A stretch of 64,000 nucleotides of DNA from DATFNI01 sp963712305. Lineage in GTDB: Bacteria > Bacteroidota > Rhodothermia > Balneolales > DATFMH01. The stretch's first letter is position 1. Every line of letters begins with the position of its first letter. Positions 43,508 to 50,179 of the stretch are shown here, piece after piece. Made by a program: the position numbers and the translations under genes. Location: the NCBI GenBank assembly GCA_963712305.1, contig CAVQHI010000002.1, positions 434,001 to 498,000 on the forward strand, read 5' to 3'. The notes under the pieces were generated by a model, which did not search any database, was not told the origin of the DNA, and saw only the letters and a program-made list of their open reading frames with translations.

Positions 43508-43887
43508 GTTTTGCACTTGCTGCAGCAGCAAGTGTGATTATTTTGGCGATATCAATCTCCGGGTGCGGTGAGAGGTGTACGCAGTATTTGCACGTTATAG
43601 GAGCTGTGCCGGACACGACAATACAGGAGGGACAATCTTATAGCTATGACCTGTTCAAACATGTCTGGCAAATGGATGGAGAATGTGATGGCTATTATTC
43701 AGATCCATATTTTCCGGCTGTACGAATCGACAATATGGATCCAGATATAGTGAAAACACGAATTGACTCTACATCTATATTGAGAGTCTTTGGACTAAAG
43801 AAGGGTAAAGCACAGATAATAATTTTTGCTACAGGGTCATATTCCGGAGTAGCCGATGCTGTTCATTTCACTGTGGCCGTAAAGTAG
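43477..43887 (+). CDS. Ig-like lipoprotein of unknown function, module copy 1 (gene B1)
   Basis: I do not recognise a named family. The 136-residue protein has a lipoprotein signal (hydrophobic 12-28, then ISISGC as lipobox) and a short domain of alternating beta-strand segments: TTIQEGQSYSYDLF, VRIDN, SILRVFGLKKGKAQIIIFATG, and a close DAVHFTVAVK. This looks like a bacterial Ig-like fold. It is clearly paralogous to the product of 45053-45469 (shared GxVPxxxIxxGxxYxYxL, W, RIDN, DSxSxLRxxG, VADAxHF). Its start codon lies inside the 3' end of gene A1, with a 31-nt overlap, so the pair was built for coupled translation. With A1 broken, B1 may be an orphan. Confidence 0.7.
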   Translation: MDTGLSNKTIGFALAAAASVIILAISISGCGERCTQYLHVIGAVPDTTIQEGQSYSYDLFKHVWQMDGECDGYYSDPYFPAVRIDNMDPDIVKTRIDSTSILRVFGLKKGKAQIIIFATGSYSGVADAVHFTVAVK

Positions 43888-43988
43888 AGGATACCCTCCT
43901 TTAAATCTATTGTTTTTTGTTAGCTGAGATAAGTGACGGCAGGATTGTCAGTACGCTGCCTCGCGATTTGTTGGGATAGGGATAAAAA

Positions 43989-44100
43989 TTATTCTATACG
44001 AACAAGAATTCCATTCACATTTAATGAATCTCTGTTTCCTTCTTTAGTACGAGACTCCTGTATGGCGGGGGCGATGTGCACATGAAACAAAACCGATGAT
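43989..44100 (-). pseudogene. Relic C-terminal tail of a - strand gene, copy 1
   Basis: Read on the - strand, this segment gives SSVLFHVHIAPAIQESRTKE then GNRDSLNVNGILVRIE and a stop at 43989-43991. The same tail, with about two thirds of residues matching, is present at 45692-45832. There is no N-terminal part, so this is the end of a lost gene. The remainder of the 512-bp gap (43888-44399) contains nothing else I can identify except the ribosome-binding site of the next gene. Confidence 0.55.
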
Positions 44101-44399
44101 ATGGTCCGGGAACATTTGGAACATCATAGAAGGAAAAACGGAGATGGTAACTCAGAGTTTAGCATGGAGTAGGACTTTGAGTCCAGATTTGAACCCCTTC
44201 ACTTTTTGTGCTGGGTGTGTTCAGTTTAGTTTTTAAAATAATAGAGTCGTTGGATCGAGAAAGCTAATTGCAATGCAGACGCTCGGCTATTGAGAAAGAA
44301 ATGTCCGGAATGGCCTCCTATTATGTCAAATTCTTCTACTGTCGATTTCTCATGTTACTGTAAAAGTTAATGATGAACAGATAACAGCGGAGGAGGGAG

Positions 44400-45083
44400 A
44401 TGCGATACAATCGATGGAAACGACCCATTCTCATTATCTGTGTGATGAGTATGACAATGAATCAATATGTGTTGGCACAGAAAAGTGAAACAGATACAAA
44501 ACCGGCACATGCGCTATCAATGAAAGCAGTGCATCTGGCCGTGCAATTAAATTTGGCAACAAGCAAGATGGACGGGACGTCACCATTTTTTCCGTTAAAC
44601 CGGATTACAAGGTTTCCGCTTACTAGTATAGGCCTGTTGGCATGGATCGGTGATGGGCCAGTTTCACTCTACCTGACTGCCGGTGCAAATATGGGTGAGT
44701 ACCAACTAACAAAGACTGATTACCGGGATCGGGTTGCACTATACTGGGGATATGCCGGTGCGGGGCTCATGCTTGGTTCAAGCGCGTTTAAGTTTTATGA
44801 TGAATTTGAGCCGGTCTTTTATTTTCACCAGAATTATACTGTTTTAGCAAGGGATACAGATGGACGTCACTGGGTGCATGCCACGGACCTTGATCTATTC
44901 CCCAAATGGCAGTTTAGGAATAGCCTGGGGATAAGGTTTTTGGTCTCAAAATGGTGGATTGGCACTTATTATCAGTTCTCATTTGGAAAAATAAAACGGC
45001 CTAATATACTGGAGGCCAATAAATTACATTTCCGAACCTGGGGGGCAAGCGTATGGATACCGATTGCAAAAATTACATGGTAA
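44400..45083 (+). CDS. Outer-membrane-like beta-barrel protein of unknown function, module copy 2 (gene A2)
   Basis: The 227-residue protein starts with a signal peptide (RWKRPILIICVMSMTMN...VLAQ) and then runs through alternating hydrophobic strands (VHLAVQLNLATS, SIGLLAWIGDGPVSLYLTAGANMG, LYWGYAGAGLMLGSS, SLGIRFLVSKWWIGTYYQFSFG, TWGASVWIPIAKITW). It ends in an aromatic residue, as many outer-membrane beta-barrels do. I cannot match it to a named family. A very strong purine-rich ribosome-binding site (GGAGGAGGGAG) immediately precedes the ATG, unusual for this window. Its last 31 nt overlap the start of gene B2. It is the intact paralogue of the broken gene at 42793-43507. A joint envelope role with the lipoprotein B2 is inferred from the conserved overlap. 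Confidence 0.75.
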   Translation: MRYNRWKRPILIICVMSMTMNQYVLAQKSETDTKPAHALSMKAVHLAVQLNLATSKMDGTSPFFPLNRITRFPLTSIGLLAWIGDGPVSLYLTAGANMGEYQLTKTDYRDRVALYWGYAGAGLMLGSSAFKFYDEFEPVFYFHQNYTVLARDTDGRHWVHATDLDLFPKWQFRNSLGIRFLVSKWWIGTYYQFSFGKIKRPNILEANKLHFRTWGASVWIPIAKITW

Positions 45084-45469
45084 GAGCTTCTGGGTACTGT
45101 TTTTTAATTGCCGTTCTATTGGCGGTACTCACAATGGCTTGTGATAAAACGTGTCGAATACATATGATCAACAAAGGAATTGTGCCCTCCGTATCTCTGA
45201 ACATAGGTGAGGATTACCGATATCAGCTGCAGGGCAATGTCTGGGAGGTATATAACTCCTGTTATGACACCCCTCTCCCTTATCCAGACCTTAGGTTAAG
45301 AATTGACAATCAAAATTCAGCGGTAGCAGATGTTTGGATCGATTCATTATCGGTCCTTCGGATCACGGGACGGAGTGTCGGAACTTCAGATATTATTTTG
45401 TTTGCCTATATAAGTGGTCCGAATAATGATGTGGCAGATGCTATTCATTTTGCCGTTACCATAAAATAA
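45053..45469 (+). CDS. Ig-like lipoprotein of unknown function, module copy 2 (gene B2)
   Basis: This 138-residue protein has a lipoprotein signal with lipobox LTMAC and a short beta-rich domain paralogous to gene B1: GIVPSVSLNIGEDYRYQL, LRLRIDN, DSLSVLRITGRSVGTSDIILFA, and VADAIHFAVTIK. Three of its cysteines (CDKTC and NSC) have counterparts in B1 (CGERC and EC), so a disulfide is plausible. Translation starts inside gene A2, and the overlapping bases encode VWIP in one frame and the MDT start in the other. No enzyme motif is visible. A surface or periplasmic partner for the A2 barrel is the simplest reading. Confidence 0.75.
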   Translation: MDTDCKNYMVRASGYCFLIAVLLAVLTMACDKTCRIHMINKGIVPSVSLNIGEDYRYQLQGNVWEVYNSCYDTPLPYPDLRLRIDNQNSAVADVWIDSLSVLRITGRSVGTSDIILFAYISGPNNDVADAIHFAVTIK

Positions 45470-45585
45470 CGTGAGTTCTGAATAAGGAGAAGCCCAAAAC
45501 AAACTCTATCTCTGATAATAGTACATAAAGTGTTAATATCTACGCGTATAAACCTTTAAAACGGTTGAACCGGCCAGACGTTTTT

Positions 45586-45613
45586 TTAACACCAGGATAA
45601 ATCCAGGTGTTAA
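45586..45613. terminator. Hairpin after module copy 2
   Basis: TTAACACC (45586-45593) pairs with GGTGTTAA (45606-45613), with a further GGAT/ATCC pair after one mismatch. A run of seven T's precedes rather than follows the stem on the + strand, so it is not a textbook terminator. Confidence 0.4.
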
Positions 45614-45691
45614 CTGTAATAGAGGCGGACAAAATCGTTTTTTGATGATTTAAAAGGGGGGTTTATATCGAACTCATGTTAACGAAAGTGA

Positions 45692-45832
45692 TTATTCGAC
45701 ACGAACAAGAATTTCATTCATATTCAAAGAATCTACATTTACCTCTTTGGCACGGTATTCCTGCATGGCGGGGGCGATGTGCACATGGAACATCGTCAAA
45801 GCAAAGTAGTAGAAATAGTTGAAGAAAAGCAT
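45692..45832 (-). pseudogene. Relic C-terminal tail of a - strand gene, copy 2 (46-codon frame)
   Basis: On the - strand a 46-residue frame runs MLFFNYFYYFALTMFHVHIA then PAMQEYRAKE, VNVDSL, NMNEILVRVE, stop. It matches the tail at 43989-44100, including the HVHIAPA core and the ILVR[IV]E end. Because only the end is conserved and no ribosome-binding site is visible, I take both as remains of a gene duplicated together with modules A and B. I do not recognise the parent family. Confidence 0.5.
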
Positions 45833-45930
45833 GAGTAGGGTATGAATTGCTGATGGAGCGACTATAGCAAAGGTACATCAAGTACCCCGGAGAGTATCGA
45901 TTCAGATTGACTATTGTACTGTCGTTGTAT

Positions 45931-46218
45931 TCAGGCCACTTTTCGTTTCTTTAAAACCTGTTCCAGCACAAGAGCTATGGCGTCTTCTCGTGCCAGCCGG
46001 TCACGGAGTTGTTGAAGTTCATGTTTCGGCATTCCGAGTATCAGAGATACGTTTTCCTGAACACGACCGTCAATAAAATCCTGGAGAGCAGCTTTCGTAA
46101 CACCCAGTTCACCTGAAATATTAATCGTTGCCTTGCCGGTCATTAAATATTCAACGCAGATGGGATCTACGCCGATAGTCTTGGCGATCTGTTGAGAATC
46201 ATAATTTGCTATAGCCAT
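45931..46218 (-). CDS. Small helical hypothetical protein with helix-turn-helix-like segment
   Basis: The 95-residue soluble protein is mostly helical with a basic C-terminus (LKKRKVA). The part reading QQIAKTIGVDPICVEYLMTG and then ISGELGVTKAALQDFIDGRV resembles short helix-turn-helix units of small DNA-binding proteins, twice in tandem, but no family is certain. It is a single gene followed by the duplicated-module tail on one side and preceded by an empty stretch (46219-46441) on the other. A small regulator is possible; unknown is the honest label. Confidence 0.55.
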   Translation of the reverse strand: MAIANYDSQQIAKTIGVDPICVEYLMTGKATINISGELGVTKAALQDFIDGRVQENVSLILGMPKHELQQLRDRLAREDAIALVLEQVLKKRKVA

Positions 46219-46441
46219 GATCCGTAATTCTATGTTAGCCGTTATATTGCTGATTCAAGTCGTCTTTCCAGTAAAGAGACAGTTACGCTCTTTGTGTTAC
46301 AATATTCTAATATTTGTAATTTTATTTTCGACGACTGCGGCGAAAATATAAGGGAGGAAAACCGTTAGACGACTGATTTGGGACGAGTCTACATATCCTG
46401 GGGTAAAACACCAAATAGAAGATATAAATATAGATGCAAAA

Positions 46442-46476
46442 AAAGGATGCCATCACTCACAGTGATGGCATCCTTT
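46442..46476 (-). terminator. Rho-independent terminator for the first T9SS giant protein
   Basis: A perfect 16-bp stem (46442-46457 with 46461-46476) with a 3-nt CAC loop lies 13 bp after the - strand stop at 46490. On the - strand the stem runs into a T-tract. The core GGATGCCATC is shared with the terminator at 33827-33855. Confidence 0.92.
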
Positions 46477-46489
46477 CGACTAAAAACGA

Positions 46490-49400
46490 CTACTTAATCA
46501 GCATCATCTTGCCGGTCCTGACCACATTGTTCGCCTGCAACCGGTAGAAATAGACCCCGCTCGACAGTTGTGATGCGTTAAAACGGATTTCATGATTGCC
46601 GGCTGTCTGACGACTATCTACCAGTTGTGCAACACGCTGGCCAAGAACATTATATACGGTTAACGCAACATTGCCGGCTTTCGGCAAAACGTAATGAATG
46701 GTGGTTGTCGGGTTGAATGGGTTGGGATAGTTAGGGAAGAGCTTAACTGTTGTTGGTATACCGTTCGGATTCTTTTCTACAGCCGTTGTAATGCCTGATA
46801 TATTCAGTACACTCCAACCCATATTATTGTCTTCGTGGATCTCTGAAATGGTATTGCCGGGATCAATGACGGCGTATATACGTACAACATTGCCACCATA
46901 CAGTAAGGAACTCGGGACCGAAGAAGGTATTATAACCGGGAATTTGATGTCGGTGTACCCGCGCACCTTAACAACACCTGTAGAAGTGGCAACAGTATCT
47001 CCATTAGCATTGATCAGAGGAATACCTCCGTTATTCGGATCCCCAATATAAAACCGGACAGAGACGGGTGTAGGAGTATCAACGAGGCTATAGTTACGAA
47101 TCCGTGTTGAAATGGTGTCCTTGTTGCCCACAGTTGGATGGGGGTCGCTAAAAGAGATATCGGTTGTATTATAACGTTTAGCCTCTTCACTTAGGACAAT
47201 ACCCTTTTCAGGATCATAAAACCAGGGGAGGACAAAGGTCGGATCGGGCGCATGCCCGTATTCCTGCTGCCACCAGGTCGGGGATTGACCGACAGACGCC
47301 GTATCGGGATTCACAGCATAATTAAGGACAAAAGCCCCGTCTTTTGACTGATAAACGTAGGGTTTAACTACGTAAGCAGCCACTTCACCCAAACTGTCCA
47401 TAAGTCCTCCATGTGCATATAAGTCGATTCCAGTGCGGATTGATGTAGTCTGAGTATTCATTTCAGAGTGCTTATAATGAGCTTCCACAATGGTCAGTGC
47501 TTGCCTCTTAAAATCAACACCGGCGTTCCAGCTTGAATCGGTGATAGTTTGTTGGAAATCAGACATTTGTAACTCAAAATGAAATGGCTTTGAATTATTA
47601 ACCTGGTTTGGGGCAGCCTGATAGACAGGATAGATGTTTCGGACAATTTCAGGATCACTTTTGTTCAGGCTATCATAGGTTGACGCATAGGAAAGTATAT
47701 TACCCGTTTCGTGGTTCGGAACATATCCTCTGGAATTGTAGCTTTTAGCTGAAAACCATTCGTTAGACGAGCTTTTAGGCTTTATCAGCAGATAATAATT
47801 GTATGGTGTTGGATCGGTTCCCTGGTAAAGCGGGTATTCCCACATATCGTAAGACGTAATAGTCGCGAATATTTCATCATCTCCAATGGCTTTGACACCA
47901 TCACTGGTATGAACAGTATGTTTTATTGTTTGTTGGGTTTCCCAGTCGGCTCCTAATGTTATTTCAAATTTCAATTCAAAATTTGCAGAAGCACCAATAC
48001 CTTCTGGTGCAACTGACACAGCACCTGAGGCATCTATTCCTGCTCCAACATTAAACGAGTTATGTATGACAGTTTGAACAGATTTTGTGTCTGAACTCGA
48101 CTTCGTGTATTCCGCGTAGAAATCACATCCGACTCCGCTAAAGCAATTGTTCAGATCGTATGTGGTTCCGTTTAGTACATCAAAATGGATAGGTGGTGCA
48201 TTGAGAATGACTATAGGCTGTGTCACATTATTCAACTCAGAGTGCTTTGGCTTGCCGATATGGAAAGAACGGCCGTCAAAATTTCCCAGAGCAAGTGCAT
48301 AGTGAAAATAGCTGCCGGCACCGTTGTCCGCTACAGTATCCGTCGATACTATGGCAAGCGTAGAATCTGAGTTTAACGATTCGTTAACAGAATATGCGGC
48401 CAGTTGTAAGAAATGATTAGTCCCGTTTCCATAGATATCTTTTTCAACCACAATATCGTCATATTCGTCCTCATTCAAATCTCCGACAGCCATGTAATCA
48501 TAACTTAACTGATCATCCTCCGGCCCGCCGGACAATCCCCCAAGGTTCATTCTGTAGTTAAGATTCGATGAGTCATCGGTCGAATAGACATAAATAATGT
48601 CGTTCAAATCATAGACCAATTCATCACGGCCATTTTTGTTAAGATCTCCCGCTGAAATGCTGAAACTAGTAATTGAACCGGTCGTTCCTATTTCTGTAGA
48701 ATCTACCTTGGTAGAGTCGTAGGTTATTGTACTTAAATCCTGGGATGATTCAAGTATATACTTGAAAACGTACGCGTTGTTGCCATTCGATTGATTAACC
48801 GCTGATACAAATGCCACCTGGTCTTTGCTGTTTTTTATGAATGATCCCGCCGTACTGCCAAATTTCGGGGCCTGGACCGAATAAGTCCTGGGTTCTGTAA
48901 AAACAATTCGACGTGCCTTCGGCAAAATCGATGAGTTATCTACTTCATATATTTTTGTATAGATTGCCCAGTTCCCACTCCCGTTATAGTTCTGTTCGAC
49001 ACCATCCAGGATGATTTCGTCTTGCCCGTCTCCATTCAAATCTCCTGTAGTAATTGAAAACCGTGCAAGCTCAGTCGGTGTTGGCATCAGCTCTTCATCA
49101 TTAACAGATGCTATTAAATGGGGGGTCAAATTGTCATCGACGCTATAAACCTGAAGATGAATTGTTGAGTCGGCTCCCTGATAGCCCAGTACAAATTGAT
49201 CGACTCCATTTCCGAGAAAATCACCGGTTCGGACATAAATCCTGCCTCTTTGTCCCCCGCCATAGGGTACAACAGGACCCTGCACAGTTAAATCAGAGGT
49301 AGACGACCACCTGTTCTCTGTGGAATCGAAATGAGGAATCATTATCTGTATAGTCTGATTCGGACCTTCCCATGCAGCTACTACATTTTCATAAACACTT

Positions 49401-49714
49401 TTCGTAAAGTAGCCACTTGCGACATCCATCTGATGATTGCCTTCAACGTTCGCTGAAGAGTTCAGATGGTTTTGAGTTCCATTAAATCGATCCTGAGATG
49501 GCAATACACCACTTCCAACAATATAATTATAAACTTTTTGATAGCTCTGCGTTGATCCATTGCCGGATTTCTGACTCCAGAGCATGAACATATTGTAAGA
49601 CTTGGCATCGATAGGCGCGGTCCAGTTGAACGGATCATTCGTGCTGCTCTGGGCGGATAAAAACGTTACTGGAACGATGACTAACAAGATGGTTGATAGA
49701 ATATATTTTGACAT
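46490..49714 (-). CDS. Giant secreted FG-GAP/CARDB protein with T9SS type A sorting domain (paralogue 1)
   Basis: The 1074-residue protein has a signal peptide (ending TFLSAQ). Residues about 90-500 hold FG-GAP calcium-loop repeats (DLNGDGQDEIILDG, DLNKNGRDELVYDL, DLNEDEYDDIVVE), probably a propeller. An unassigned region (about 510-850) opens with the cysteine pair CFSGVGC (near 524-530) and contains two Ser/Thr-rich amphipathic beta stretches. A CARDB domain follows (about 860-980), with FYIGDPNNGG and IYAVIDPGNTISEIHEDNN. The last 85 residues form a T9SS sorting domain (FPNYPNPFNPTTTI to SGVYFYRLQ...GKMMLIK). It should be exported through the outer membrane by T9SS and stay on or leave the surface. 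GGAGGAA precedes the ATG. A paralogue lies at 53595. Confidence 0.88.
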   Translation of the reverse strand: MSKYILSTILLVIVPVTFLSAQSSTNDPFNWTAPIDAKSYNMFMLWSQKSGNGSTQSYQKVYNYIVGSGVLPSQDRFNGTQNHLNSSANVEGNHQMDVASGYFTKSVYENVVAAWEGPNQTIQIMIPHFDSTENRWSSTSDLTVQGPVVPYGGGQRGRIYVRTGDFLGNGVDQFVLGYQGADSTIHLQVYSVDDNLTPHLIASVNDEELMPTPTELARFSITTGDLNGDGQDEIILDGVEQNYNGSGNWAIYTKIYEVDNSSILPKARRIVFTEPRTYSVQAPKFGSTAGSFIKNSKDQVAFVSAVNQSNGNNAYVFKYILESSQDLSTITYDSTKVDSTEIGTTGSITSFSISAGDLNKNGRDELVYDLNDIIYVYSTDDSSNLNYRMNLGGLSGGPEDDQLSYDYMAVGDLNEDEYDDIVVEKDIYGNGTNHFLQLAAYSVNESLNSDSTLAIVSTDTVADNGAGSYFHYALALGNFDGRSFHIGKPKHSELNNVTQPIVILNAPPIHFDVLNGTTYDLNNCFSGVGCDFYAEYTKSSSDTKSVQTVIHNSFNVGAGIDASGAVSVAPEGIGASANFELKFEITLGADWETQQTIKHTVHTSDGVKAIGDDEIFATITSYDMWEYPLYQGTDPTPYNYYLLIKPKSSSNEWFSAKSYNSRGYVPNHETGNILSYASTYDSLNKSDPEIVRNIYPVYQAAPNQVNNSKPFHFELQMSDFQQTITDSSWNAGVDFKRQALTIVEAHYKHSEMNTQTTSIRTGIDLYAHGGLMDSLGEVAAYVVKPYVYQSKDGAFVLNYAVNPDTASVGQSPTWWQQEYGHAPDPTFVLPWFYDPEKGIVLSEEAKRYNTTDISFSDPHPTVGNKDTISTRIRNYSLVDTPTPVSVRFYIGDPNNGGIPLINANGDTVATSTGVVKVRGYTDIKFPVIIPSSVPSSLLYGGNVVRIYAVIDPGNTISEIHEDNNMGWSVLNISGITTAVEKNPNGIPTTVKLFPNYPNPFNPTTTIHYVLPKAGNVALTVYNVLGQRVAQLVDSRQTAGNHEIRFNASQLSSGVYFYRLQANNVVRTGKMMLIK

Positions 49715-50013
49715 GATTTCCTCCGGTTAAAATGAATACACAAGTACGAGTCTGAGCAATACGACTACTTATACCGGTTATAGTATTCGGCGATATTAAA
49801 CCTACCGACTACTCGAGTACATAGCTGATTTTTGTATTGAGTGATTGTTCTGGTCGTAACGTTGGATAGTTAACACACCCGGTTCTAACTACTTATTCAA
49901 CTTGATAAACGTCACTCAGTCATACTATCACTCATGTAGCAAAGCCTGTAAGATTTGTTGTACAGGTATGAGAAATAGTGCTTCAGGGAGAATATGAGGC
50001 AATTCAAAGGACC

Positions 50014-50178
50014 TGTCACTTCGAGGAACGAAGTGGAACGTGTGACATGACAATCTCGTCAACCCCCGGCAACGATCCTAAAAGGAGTAGTTTACGAGCG
50101 TACTCCATTGCTAACGAGATTGCCACGTCACACTAAAGGGGTTCCTCGTCCTATAGGGATCTATCTGGGGCCATGACA
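50014..50178. mobile_element. MITE-like inverted-repeat element abutting the hybrid kinase stop codon
   Basis: The left arm reads TGTCACTTCGAGGAACGAAG and then ...GACAATCTCGT; the right arm, reverse-complemented, gives TGTCATGG, GACGAGGAACC, then GACGTGGCAATCTCGT. The two arms surround a short unique centre. The element resembles the dispersed GTCATTGCGAGGAACGAAG-type repeats of many bacteria. Its right end, followed by ACTAAG, shares ATGACAACTAAGTG with the element at 53258-53470, and this shared end contains the TAG stop of the kinase gene. The remaining 49715-50013 stretch is empty upstream sequence of the T9SS gene. Confidence 0.7.
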
Positions 50179-50179
50179 A

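Noticed and set aside
44330..44398. A possible third relic of gene B ending just before gene A2 (VTVK-like residues)
   Set aside because: Only about eight residues agree, and the upstream part does not align; this is within chance.
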